A DNA stretch of 64,000 nucleotides from JABDQA01 sp963759125 (GTDB taxonomy: Bacteria; Desulfobacterota; Desulfobulbia; Desulfobulbales; Desulfocapsaceae): NCBI GenBank assembly GCA_963759125.1, contig CAVWXN010000009.1, positions 372,001 through 436,000 of the forward strand. The letters run 5' to 3'. Below the pieces are notes generated by a model. It was not told the origin of the DNA. It ran no database searches and worked only from the letters and a program-made list of their open reading frames with translations. Both the position numbers and the translations under genes were made by a program. Below, one piece after another: positions 52,905 through 62,162 of the stretch (positions are counted from its first letter, which is position 1; every line of letters begins with the position of its first letter).

Positions 52905-54288
52905 CTAGGCAGATAACTTTTGTTGGCGGATACCGTACTCACACAATTTACTGAGGGCTTTGACCCCCGAAATCAAAGATGGGAAGACCGGCAGATCCTT
53001 GCCGAGTTCATCCATAATGACATTCTTGTAGCGGTTGTACCCGACGATCATGCAGACAACCACCGGCTTGCCGACATCCCGGACGATTTTCTGAATAATC
53101 TTTTTCTGCACCGCTTCCTGGGTATATTCGAAGCCGGCCAGGATGATTACCGCGGCATCGATGTTTGGGATCGCTGAAAGCGTCATAAAAAGTGTTCTCC
53201 AGGGTCTTGGTAAAACCGATTTTGGTCACCGAAAAATAGAGGTCAACAGGGTTCGATACCGGGGTATCAAACATGTCCTTTAATTTTTCAGTCGTCTCCG
53301 ACGTCATTTTAGGGAGTTCCAGACCATGGCTGGCGCACAGATCAGAGACATTAACGCCGACGCTGCCGGCCAGGGTGATCACTGCAATCCGGTTGCCTTT
53401 GGGCAGCGGCTGGGTTGAAAAAACCTTGGCAAAGTCCTTGAGCTCGGTGAAATCGTCAGCCATGATCATGCCGGTCTGTTTCACCGCGGCTTCGACAATC
53501 TTGGCGTTGCTGGCGATACTGCCGGTATGACTCATGGCCGCTTTGGCGCCGGCCTCGGTACGCCCGCCGCTGAGGAAGATTACCGGTTTTTGGGCGGCAA
53601 CCTTTTTGGCGATCCTGGTCAGGTTTCTGCCATCGGTAACCGTTTCCAGATACATTGAAATCACCTCGACCTCATCTTCGTTGCCGAAGTACTCCAGCAG
53701 GTCGTTTTCGTTGACATCGCATTTATTGCCTATGGAGCACACTTTATTGACGGCCAGGCTTTCGTTTTCAACGATGTCCGAAGCCATGCCAGCCGCCAGA
53801 AGGCCGGATTGGCCGATGAGCACCACGTTGCCGTTGGGAACCTTCTTGGTCATGGGATAAATCGAGGTGACGATATTGCGGGAGACGATGCCCGAGCAGT
53901 TCGGCCCCATCACTCTGATATCATTTTTCTTTGCGATATCAACAATCTGTTGCTGAAAAACTACCCCTTCACCGCCCATCTCGGCAAACCCGGCCGACTC
54001 GATGATGACGGCCTTGACCCCCTTGCTGGCGCACTCCTGCATGGTCGCCACGGTCAGTTTTGGGGTCGGCAGGGCGGTGACAACCAGGTCAACCTCTCCT
54101 GGAATTTCTGTCACTGAGCGATATACCTTATGGCCCAGAATCTCATCTGATTTCGGGTTAACCGGATAGACATCTCCGGCAAAATCGCTGTCGACGATAT
54201 TTTTTACAATGACATAGCCAAGTTTACCCGGGGTTCCACTGGCCCCGATAACCGCCACTGATTTCGGTTTAAAGAATAATTCCATCAT
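52905..54288 (-). pseudogene. Acyl-CoA synthetase (ADP-forming) alpha subunit, one-base frameshift
   Basis: This gene encodes the CoA-binding and ligase domains of an NDP-forming acyl-CoA synthetase. SVAVIGASGTPGKLGYVIVKN starts the CoA-binding Rossmann domain, and SHTGSIASN holds the phospho-histidine. At 53187-53191 five A residues (T5 on the coding strand) shift the frame. Four would join TLENTF to MTLSAIPNIDAAVII and give a 460-residue protein ending QQKLSA. The enzyme makes acyl-CoA with ADP and phosphate, or runs in reverse to make ATP. The beta subunit is upstream. The break is probably a homopolymer error. Confidence 0.82.
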
Positions 54289-54329
54289 GGTTGCACCGTC
54301 CTTCTGGTTTTCTTTTAGAAATTCACCCG

Positions 54330-55025
54330 CTATGTGCTCAAAATGATGCGGGCATCAACGACAACGGCGCCGGCGCTGTAGGCGAACACCGGGTTCATAT
54401 CGATCTCCTCGATCCCGGGAGTGGCGTTGACGAAATCAGATAGCTTTACCAGCATCTCCTGAAGACAGGGAACATCGGCAGGGTCCTGCCCCCGATATCC
54501 TTCCAGCAGTTTTTTGCCCTGTATTTCGCTGGTCATATCGACGGCATCGTTTTTATCGATCGGCACAATCCGAAACGACACATCTTTGAGTACTTCCACC
54601 AGAACACCGCCGAGACCGAACATGACCACCGGTCCGAAGCTGGCATCCCTAATCATGCCCATGATTATTTCGGTTCCCGCCTTGGCCATGCCCTGCACGG
54701 AAACCCCTTCGATATCGGCATCCGGAGCATAGGCCCGGCAGGATGTCATGATCTCATCGTAGGCTTTTTCCACTGCCGCTTGGTCAGGCAGATTGACTTT
54801 AACCCCACCGGAATCGCTTTTGTGGGTGATGTCCACCGAGGATACCTTCAGAACCACCGGGTAACCGATATCCTCACTGATCGACACGGCCTCTTCCCTG
54901 CTGGCCGCAAGCACGGTCCTGGTGCAGTTTATGCCGGCCTCACCGAGGATTTGTTTGGCCTCGATCTCAGTGAGCACCGTCCTCTTCTCTTCCCGGGCCT
55001 GACTCAAAATCTCAGCTGTAGTCAT
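54330..55025 (-). CDS. Acyl-CoA synthetase (ADP-forming) beta subunit
   Basis: A 231-residue ATP-grasp protein. It has the N-terminal EIEAKQILGEAGINC, the grasp loop VVLKVSSVDITHKSDSGGVK and the metal site IDMNPVFAY. It supplies the nucleotide-binding half of the ADP-forming acyl-CoA synthetase, with the alpha subunit 41 bp downstream. The ATG at 55025 is chosen because GAGG lies ahead; a longer frame upstream is only the antisense of the SDR gene. These enzymes let anaerobes save ATP when activating or using acyl-CoA. Confidence 0.9.
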   Translation of the reverse strand: MTTAEILSQAREEKRTVLTEIEAKQILGEAGINCTRTVLAASREEAVSISEDIGYPVVLKVSSVDITHKSDSGGVKVNLPDQAAVEKAYDEIMTSCRAYAPDADIEGVSVQGMAKAGTEIIMGMIRDASFGPVVMFGLGGVLVEVLKDVSFRIVPIDKNDAVDMTSEIQGKKLLEGYRGQDPADVPCLQEMLVKLSDFVNATPGIEEIDMNPVFAYSAGAVVVDARIILST

Positions 55026-55078
55026 AGCGTTTTCCTCACCACTCCTGTTAAGGCGGAGCTGTTCATTAGTTGATTCTG

Positions 55079-55846
55079 CTAGGCTGCGGTCAATCCCCCA
55101 TCGACATAGATGGTCTGACCGGAGACAAAGCTGGCGGCATCTGAACACAGAAAAACCACGGCCCCGACCATATCCTCGGGCATTCCTATCCTGCCCATCG
55201 GCACCGCAGCGGCATACTTGGCGGCAAGTTGAGGATCTTCGGCTATATGTTTGGTTCCCGGGGTAATGACCAGGGCGGGGCCCAGGGCGTTGACCCTGAT
55301 CCCGCTGGACGCCCACTCCAGAGCCAGCGCTTTGGTGATCAGTTCAACCGCACCCTTGGTGGCACAATAACCGGTATTACCGCCGGTATAGCCGCGAATA
55401 CCGCGTACCGACGAGAGGTTGACGATGGCTCCCTGGTGCTGGTCGCGCATGACCTTGCCCACCGCTTTGCAGGCGGCCATGGTACCCTTGACGTTCACCT
55501 CGAACAGTTTATCCCAGTCCTCCAGAGGATAGTCAAAGGCGTCCCGTTTTATATTCATGCCCATGGCGTTGACCAGGATATCGATTTTACCGTATTTCTC
55601 GACCACCGCATCGACCAGGTTCTGAATACTGCTTTCATCGGTAACATCGACGGCAAGCGCCAGCGCCTCGCTGCCGGTTTCCGTGGAAATTTTCTCGGCA
55701 ACACCATCGATGGCCTGTTGATTTCGGCTCGATACCACCACTGTCGCGCCCTGATAGCCCAAGCCCAGGGCAAGCGCTTCACCGATGCCGCCGGCTCCGC
55801 CGGTAACCACCGCGACTTTGCCATCCAATCTGAACATATCTTTCAT
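55079..55846 (-). CDS. Short-chain dehydrogenase/reductase, candidate ring or 3-hydroxyacyl reductase
   Basis: A 255-residue classical SDR. The cofactor motif is TGGAGGIGEALA at ~residue 15, NAMGMN is the usual NAG motif, and the active site is LSSVRGIRGYTGGNTGYCATKG with Ser, Tyr and Lys. In phloroglucinol pathways two steps use such enzymes: reduction to dihydrophloroglucinol, and oxidation of 3-hydroxy-5-oxohexanoate. Either is possible here. The evidence is context plus fold only. It follows the cupin by 46 bp and precedes the synthetase genes. Confidence 0.86.
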   Translation of the reverse strand: MKDMFRLDGKVAVVTGGAGGIGEALALGLGYQGATVVVSSRNQQAIDGVAEKISTETGSEALALAVDVTDESSIQNLVDAVVEKYGKIDILVNAMGMNIKRDAFDYPLEDWDKLFEVNVKGTMAACKAVGKVMRDQHQGAIVNLSSVRGIRGYTGGNTGYCATKGAVELITKALALEWASSGIRVNALGPALVITPGTKHIAEDPQLAAKYAAAVPMGRIGMPEDMVGAVVFLCSDAASFVSGQTIYVDGGLTAA

Positions 55847-55892
55847 GTCATCCTCTCTAGTATGCGTTTTTACCTGTCACCTGTAAGAAAAA

Positions 55893-56222
55893 TCATGGAG
55901 TAATGATCAAGACGAGAACTTCGGCCGGCTTACCGTTGTTGATCACCATATCACGTTCTTCACCCGGAGCGATGTAAATGCAGTCGCCTTTGCCCAGCAC
56001 ATGTGTTTCGCCGGGACCGCTTACGGTGATGGAGCCTTTTACTACATAGTAGACCCGCTCCTTGGGAGAGGAGGACATTTCCGCCCCGCCGTTTGGTTGA
56101 AAGTAGGAGTAGCAGACGGTGGTCCGCTGGGTGTCGGCTTCGGTGAATTTCTGCAGGCCGTAGACTTCGGAATGCTTGGCCGCCTCATAGGGAATTCCCT
56201 CGGCATCCTTTACGCTAATCAT
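55893..56222 (-). CDS. Cupin-domain protein (operon leader)
   Basis: A 109-residue cupin. Its motif region reads YSYFQPNGGAEMSSSPKERV and YVVKGSITVSGPGETHVLGKGD, then CIYIAPGEERDMVINNG. The usual metal histidines of motif 1 are largely missing: there is no HxH pair, so it may bind ligand without metal or through other residues. A GAGAGGGGGAG site precedes the ATG. It is the first gene of a seven-gene minus-strand operon for CoA-dependent breakdown, divergent from the IclR regulator. Confidence 0.78.
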   Translation of the reverse strand: MISVKDAEGIPYEAAKHSEVYGLQKFTEADTQRTTVCYSYFQPNGGAEMSSSPKERVYYVVKGSITVSGPGETHVLGKGDCIYIAPGEERDMVINNGKPAEVLVLIITP

Positions 56223-56638
56223 AGCTCCCCCTCTCTTTTAAAATGAAAGCATCGGGCTCAGTTCTCCAGGACACGTGTCCCGGTTCCACACCCATCCACT
56301 GGTAAGTTCTTCGGGACCAAGACGATCTCGCCGAAAGTAACATGGCGGTGCCGCTTTAATTCGATTGCCAGCGGCTTATGACTTTCCACAGAAACGCCAC
56401 GATAGAGGTTTGTTTTCCAGTTCTCACTCGACGGTTGGTTGCCTGTAGACCCAGGCCATATCATGTTTTATAATGCGGAACTTAATCAAGCTTTTTCAGA
56501 TAGAATACACGAAAAGAATCCCATGTCAACCATTTTTGCATGTAATATTGATATCTAGTTTTATATATATAATTAATTGATTAATAAGAATTAATTTGAT
56601 ATTATCCCGGTTAAATTTTCACGCAATTGCGTTTTAGC
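56223..56638. other. Divergent intergenic region, AT-rich on the right
   Basis: No firm gene is seen. The right part (about 56520-56630) is strongly AT-rich. The minus-strand cupin operon promoter should lie here. A 68-codon frame at 56258-56464 on the minus strand has no ribosome site and no recognised family. Confidence 0.4.
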
Positions 56639-56687
56639 TTGACAGCCCGGAGAATCCATTCTATTTGTTCCACCATACGGAACAAAT
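56639..56687 (+). promoter_or_regulatory. IclR promoter with overlapping operator
   Basis: TTGACA (56639-56644) and TATTTG (56662-56667) are 17 bp apart. A perfect inverted repeat, ATTTGTTCC (56663-56671) and GGAACAAAT (56679-56687) with a seven-base centre, covers the -10. IclR-type regulators bind such TTCC...GGAA dyads. The arrangement predicts autorepression of the IclR gene just downstream. Confidence 0.7.
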
Positions 56688-56709
56688 ATCCACGAAAGAG
56701 AAAATACTC

Positions 56710-57519
56710 ATGGTAAACGGACCAGAAAAAAACCAGGCGAACAAATTTAATGGCAAGCAGAATGGAGCCAATGAGTCTTCGGCCGAGAAGGCCCTGAATA
56801 TATTACTCGCTTTTTCCTCTTCCATTAAAGAGATGGGAACCACCGAGCTCAGCCTCAAGCTCGGTATGCATAAGTCGACCACCAGCCGGCTGCTAAAAAC
56901 CCTGGTAGCCGCCAACTTTCTCCAGCAGAATCCGGCCACCAGGAAATATCTGCTGGGAATGTCGGCTTACCAGATAGGGTATGCTGCGAACAGCTCTCTC
57001 GATTCCCGCCTGCTGTCAATCGCCCAGCCCCATCTTTATGAGCTGGCCCAGCAGACCGGCGAAAGTGTGGCTCTTGAACTTTTATCAGGCACGAACGTGA
57101 TTCTGGCCAGCCATGTCGAAGGCCCCAGCCACCTCAGGTTCAACTTTCAACAGGGAGAGATTGTACCGATCAACGCAGCAGCCGGGGCAAAAGCAATTTT
57201 AGCCCACAGTGATCCTGATTTTCTCGAGTCATGCCTGCAGCGTGAATTCGTGCAATTCAATGAACGGACCATTGTCTCCAAAAAGAAATATCGCGCCCTG
57301 TTGAAAAAGGTGAGAGAGGACGGCATCTCTTATGACCGGGGTGAGCGTTATGTTGACATTCACGCCATGGCTGTACCCATTCATTATGGCGGCATAACCC
57401 CCAAAGCTGCAGTCATCATTGCCGGACCTGCCTCCAGGCTGACCGATTCATTTCTGAAATCAGCCGACCAACCTCTAAGAGAAACCGCCAGGAAAATCTC
57501 TGAACTGCTCCACTCCTGA
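56710..57519 (+). CDS. IclR-family transcriptional regulator
   Basis: A ~269-residue IclR regulator. Residues ~25-85 form the winged helix (STTELSLKLGMHKSTTSRLL region, here read as TTELSLKLGMHKSTTSRLL), and the effector domain follows with GAKAILAHSDPDF and GERYVDIHAMAVPIHYGG. The ATG at 56710 is used; an earlier TTG at 56665 lies inside the -10 box and cannot be the start of a message from that promoter. It stands between the divergent CoA operon and TH3 and is the best candidate regulator of both. Confidence 0.88.
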   Translation: MVNGPEKNQANKFNGKQNGANESSAEKALNILLAFSSSIKEMGTTELSLKLGMHKSTTSRLLKTLVAANFLQQNPATRKYLLGMSAYQIGYAANSSLDSRLLSIAQPHLYELAQQTGESVALELLSGTNVILASHVEGPSHLRFNFQQGEIVPINAAAGAKAILAHSDPDFLESCLQREFVQFNERTIVSKKKYRALLKKVREDGISYDRGERYVDIHAMAVPIHYGGITPKAAVIIAGPASRLTDSFLKSADQPLRETARKISELLHS

Positions 57520-57795
57520 ACGCAGCTGGGCGCATCGTCTCTCAGCCAGCAAAAGCCTCCAGGCTGCCTCCGATATATTGGGCAAGGCTCCACTATTTTG
57601 GATTGCTGGCGGGGGCTCTGGGCCCTCCCCCGACGCCCCTCATGCTGCTCAACATTCGATGCGGTAAGGCTCTCAGCTTCGTTCAAAGGAACAAAATTTG
57701 TTGGTGGCATGTTTATTGAAGCACCAATTGTCAGCAGACGCGATCTTCGCCACTACGTTCCTATTCAAGGGCTAATTCAACAGAGGCACCCAACA

Positions 57796-60405
57796 ATGGC
57801 AGAATTAAAGCTCAAAGATAAAACGGTTTTAAGAAGTCTCGGGCTGGGCGGTTTTTTTGGAGGCGGGGCCGAAGGCATGGTGGACGTAAAAGACGGCAGG
57901 ATTGTCCGCATACGTCCCATGCGTTATGGCTGGAAATATAACAAAGAAGAGGTCCGGCAATGGCGGATGTCGAAAAACGGTAAATCGATTGAGCCGACCT
58001 GGAAATCACTGCCTGGTCCCTTCTCGCTCGCTTACAAAAAGCGGGTCTACTCTGCCAACCGAATCGCCTACCCGCTTAAACGAGTCGACTGGGACCCAGA
58101 AGGAGAGCGAAATACACAGAACCGGGGACGAAGTAAATATGTGCGTGTTTCATGGGATGAAGCCAGTTCGACTCATAGCCAGATGAGATTAAACGGATCC
58201 ATCAGACCTATGGAGTACACGCAATTTTGATGCAGGGAGACGGACACGGCGAATGTAAATCAATCAATACGCCCCATGGGCATCCCGGAAACCTTCTCGA
58301 CCACATGGGCGGATTCACCCTCCAGGTGCGCAACCCGGATAGCTGGGAGGGCTGGTACTGGGGTGCAAAACACGTCTGGGGGCAAGGGGTTCAGGGCAAC
58401 ATGTGGCCGGCGGCAAATACGGTAAACGATGCCACCGAACACACGGAAATGATGCTGTTCTGGGGCTGCGATCCAGAAACCACCCCCTGGGGATTTACCG
58501 GTCAATTCGCCAGCAGATTATGTTATTTCTGGTCTGAGATCGGCATGAAGCAGATCTATATCTGTCCGGATCTGAACTATGGGGCAGCAATCCACGCTGA
58601 CAAGTGGATCCCGATCCTGCCCAATACCGACGCCGCCCTGCAGCTCGCCATAATCCATGTCTGGCTCACGGAAGATCTCTACGACAAAGAGTATCTTCGC
58701 ACCCATGCCATCGGTACCGATGAATTCTTTTCCTACGTTTTGGGTGAAGACGATTCGATTCCTAAGTCCCCTGCCTGGGCAACCAAAAAGTGTGGGATTC
58801 CGGAGTGGACGATAAAAGCCCTTGCCCGCGAGTTTGCCGCTAAGACTACCTCCATTGCCCACTATTTTGGCGGCGGTCTTATCCGCGGCCCCTACTCCCA
58901 TGAGAATGCCAGGCTGGAAGTTATACTGCTGGCCATGCAGGGCCTCGGCGCTCCAGGTGTCCATCAGCTGCAGCTGACCTACTTCGGCATGCCGAGAAAA
59001 GAACGCCTCGCCGGCGGTGTCTGGAACCCGGATCTCGAAGAGCGCCTTTCCATACCGGTCATGTCTTCAATCTCTGCCTGGCAGAAACAGGCCCTGCCCA
59101 AATGTCTGGTGCACAAGGCAATCGAGTCGGACGAACCCATCACTTTCAGGGGCACCGGAGCAATCGAGGGGCTGGTTCATGACCAGTTCAGTGAGTACAC
59201 CTTCCCCATTCCAGAAGAGGAGGGGGGCAGCCAGATCCACATGATCTGGACCGACACCCCGTGCCGCATCACCTGCTGGAACGGCGGTAATGAGACAGAG
59301 GTGGCCCTGCAGAACCCCAAAATCGAGACCATCGTGGCCCAGCATCCCTGGCTGGAGAACGACTGTCTGTATGCCGATATTATTCTGCCGGCAAACACCT
59401 TGATGGAAGTTGACGATATCGTCACGAATGTGCGACAGGGAACTCCACAACCAAACATCATGCTGCAGGACAAGGCCATCGAGCCCATCGGTGAATCAAA
59501 GAGCGACTTTGAAATAGTCGCCGAGGTCGCAGATAAGATTCGGGTTGAAGGAAAAACTCACCCAGGGCTTGTCAATCAAACAGTTGCAGGAACGAATCTG
59601 GCATCACATGGGCGGCGACGAGCTGGTCAGTTGGCAGGAACTGCAGGAAAAGAAGTATTGGATGTACAACACCGCCGAAGACTGGAAAGACGACCCTCCT
59701 GGTTTCAGGCAGTTCTATGAGGACCCGGAAAATCATCCGCTGGGAACCAAGAGCGGCAAGCTGGAATTCTACTCAGAGGCTCTCGCCGTGCGCTTTCCAG
59801 ACGACAAGGAACGTCCACCCATCCCAAAGTGGATCGAGAGAAGCGGCATGCATGACGAGCGCTTGTCCAGCAGCCGGTCCAAATCCTATCCCTTACTGCT
59901 CATGTCCAATCACGGCCGCTGGCGGGTGCATTCGCAATGCGATGACATCACCTGGACCAGAGAGGTTGGGACCTGCAAAATAACCGGCAAAGACGGGTAT
60001 AAATATGAACCGGTCTGGATGCATCCGTCCGAAGCCGAGAAAAGAACCATCTGCCCTGGAGATATCGTCAAGATTTTCAACGACCGCGGCATTGTGCTGG
60101 CCGGCGCCTACGTCACAGAGCGTCTCAGGCCCGGCGTGGTCTATATAGATCACGGGGCTCGGGCCGATGCCATCAAGATCGGCGAAATCGATCGAGGCGG
60201 GGCCATTAACACCATTTCCCCCGACGGCATCATCTCTGAAAACTGTGTTGGCCAGGCCACCAGCGGTTATCTGGTACAGATCGAACGACTGTCCGGAGAA
60301 GAAATGGAGCGCTGGAGACGAAAATATCCCGAGGCCTTTGCGAGAAAATACGAACCGGCCGGCGGGTTGCGTTTTGACGCCTGGGTTATCAAGAAGGAGT
60401 CCTGA
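57796..60405 (+). pseudogene. TH3 large subunit: transhydroxylase-like molybdopterin enzyme with three one-base shifts
   Basis: Close paralogue of the TH1 large chain over its whole length, sharing GLGG-FFGGGAEGMVDVK and NPDSWEGWYWG. The frame is broken three times. At 58162-58164 and 58178-58180 a GCCA stands where GCA is expected; removing one C at each restores EAVRLIADEIKRIHQ. At 59541-59544 CGGG carries one G too many (or lacks two bases), and the frame then continues KEKLTQGLSIKQLQE. Corrected, the protein is 868 residues against 871 for TH1, with no other damage seen. The active-site variants match TH1, not AthL. It is followed by an intact small subunit after two bases. Assembly error and recent inactivation are both possible. 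Confidence 0.85.
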
Positions 60406-60407
60406 TC

Positions 60408-61244
60408 ATGAAAGCTTTTTATATCGATTTATCCATCTGCAACGGCTGTTATTGTTGTCAGATAGGCTGCAAAGATGAACACGTCGCCAACGATTGGACC
60501 CCCTACGCCAAACCCCAGCCCGACACCGGACAGTTCTGGATCGGTATCAAAGAATACGTCCGGGGTCAGGTCCCGAAGGTGAAAGTGACCTACATTCCAA
60601 AACTGTGCCATCATTGTGATGATGCGCCCTGTATTGAGCAGTGTCAGTTCGAGGCGATTATCAAGCGTCAAGATGGTATCGTTCTCATCAGGCCTGAGGA
60701 CTGCACGGGGTGCAGACTCTGCCAGTCAGCCTGTCCCCATGAGGCAATCTTTTTTAACGAGGACCTGATGATTGCCCAGAAATGCACCGGCTGCTCACAT
60801 CTCATTGACAATGATCCTGACTGGACCGTGCCCCGCTGTGTCGATCAATGCCCCACTGAGGCCATACAATTTGGCGACGAAGAGGATTTTCAGGAGTTTA
60901 TCGCTGAAGCGCAACTGATCAATCCGGAAGCAGGCACAAAATCACGTGTGTACTACAAGAACCTGCCGAAAAAATTTATCGGCGGCACACTCTACGATCC
61001 CGATGAAAAGGAAGTCATCATTGGAGCTGAATGTGCACTGCAGGACCGAGAAACGGGGGAAGTTTGCACCACTGAAACAGACAATTTCGGCGATTTCTGG
61101 TTTAATGATCTGGAGGATGACAGAACCTTCAGCCTGACTTTCAAGAAAGACACTGATTCGTTGACTCTGGAAGAGGTCACCAGCGAACAAGATCTGTCAC
61201 TGGGAGATATCCCCATGAGGCTGCAACAATCCAAAGAAGGTTAA
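60408..61244 (+). CDS. TH3 small subunit: four-cluster ferredoxin-like beta chain
   Basis: An intact 278-residue paralogue of the TH1 small subunit. All four cluster motifs are present: CNGCYCCQIGC, CHHCDDAPCIEQC, CTGCRLCQSAC, and CTGC with RCVDQC. The Cna-B-type C-terminal domain starts near residue 188 (GGTLYDPDEKEV, then TDNFGDFWFNDLED). Selection clearly still acts on this gene or did until recently, which argues that the breaks in its partner are recent or are sequencing errors. It starts two bases after the large-subunit stop. Confidence 0.88.
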   Translation: MKAFYIDLSICNGCYCCQIGCKDEHVANDWTPYAKPQPDTGQFWIGIKEYVRGQVPKVKVTYIPKLCHHCDDAPCIEQCQFEAIIKRQDGIVLIRPEDCTGCRLCQSACPHEAIFFNEDLMIAQKCTGCSHLIDNDPDWTVPRCVDQCPTEAIQFGDEEDFQEFIAEAQLINPEAGTKSRVYYKNLPKKFIGGTLYDPDEKEVIIGAECALQDRETGEVCTTETDNFGDFWFNDLEDDRTFSLTFKKDTDSLTLEEVTSEQDLSLGDIPMRLQQSKEG

Positions 61245-61262
61245 AACCAAAAGGGATACGGC

Positions 61263-62081
61263 ATGACTGTCATAACGATTTCAAGGACTTTATACAGCGG
61301 CGGCGAACAAATTGCCGAGGAAGTTGCCCAACGGTTGGGATATCCATGCCTGCGACGAAAGGAGCTCATTCTTGGCGCTGCCGAGTATTTTCATTTCGAG
61401 GAGGCCAAACTTATCGAGGCCATGGCTGAACCTCCAAGGCTCTGGCAGCAGGACAGGGATAAAAGAGATGCCCATTTCAATTTAATCCGGGCCACCTTTT
61501 TACGACGCTGCCAGGAGCAGAAAGGGTTGGTCTACCACGGTTTTTCCGGCCAGGAATTGATTAGGAATGTACCCCACGTCCTGCGTGTACTGGTAATGGC
61601 CGAGGAATCATATCGACTGGATACGGCAACCAGCCGCTCAGGAGCCGACCGTGACCAGGCCTTGGCCGACATCAAAGCGAGCGACAAGAAATTCAGCAAA
61701 TGGACCCGCCTGATGTACGGGTTCGAGTGGAACAACCCGGCCCTCTACGATCTCTGCTTCAATATCGGCCGAGTGAGCCCTAAGAGCGCCGTCGATACCA
61801 TCCTGGGAATCATCGCCAGCGGTGATTTTGACCCGACGGAGGCGTCGATGCAGAAGTTCAACGACGAACTTCTTGCCTGTACCGTCTGGTCGGCGATTAC
61901 CCAGAATGAAGAAACAAGCGGCGCCTATCTGGAAGCATCGGCCAGGCAGGGTCGGGTGCTGCTTACCGGCACCGCCCGTTCCCAAAAGATCTTGCAGGCG
62001 ATCACTGCTCTGGCTGAGACCGTTGATGGGGTGGAGGAGTTGGTTAACGAGATGAATATTGGTACGATCTGGCGCTCCTGA
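61263..62081 (+). CDS. Cytidylate kinase-like P-loop protein with BON-like C-terminus
   Basis: A 272-residue protein of the cytidylate kinase-like (Cytidylate_kin2) family. The N-terminus VITISRTLYSGGEQIAEEVAQ is a variant P-loop, with YSGGEQ in place of GSGGRE. RKELILGAAEYF and FHFEEAKL also fit. From ~residue 200 the sequence resembles a BON domain (VLLTGTARSQKILQAITALAE). The true substrate of this family is not known. It lies 18 bp after the TH3 small subunit and is probably cotranscribed, so it may sense or modify something in that pathway. Confidence 0.72.
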   Translation: MTVITISRTLYSGGEQIAEEVAQRLGYPCLRRKELILGAAEYFHFEEAKLIEAMAEPPRLWQQDRDKRDAHFNLIRATFLRRCQEQKGLVYHGFSGQELIRNVPHVLRVLVMAEESYRLDTATSRSGADRDQALADIKASDKKFSKWTRLMYGFEWNNPALYDLCFNIGRVSPKSAVDTILGIIASGDFDPTEASMQKFNDELLACTVWSAITQNEETSGAYLEASARQGRVLLTGTARSQKILQAITALAETVDGVEELVNEMNIGTIWRS

Positions 62082-62162
62082 CCGTTGACTGCCCTGGCAA
62101 AACGGGCCGCCCAAACCGACCTACGAACAGCCAATGGCCCCTGGATGACCGTCGCCTGTCGA

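Noticed and set aside
54330..55316. Longer start for the acyl-CoA synthetase beta subunit
   Set aside because: The extra 97 residues are the antisense of the SDR gene and lack family similarity. The ATG at 55025 has a ribosome site and begins the family domain.
56258..56464. 68-codon minus-strand frame upstream of the cupin gene
   Set aside because: It has no ribosome site and no family; it could be a remnant, but nothing supports expression.
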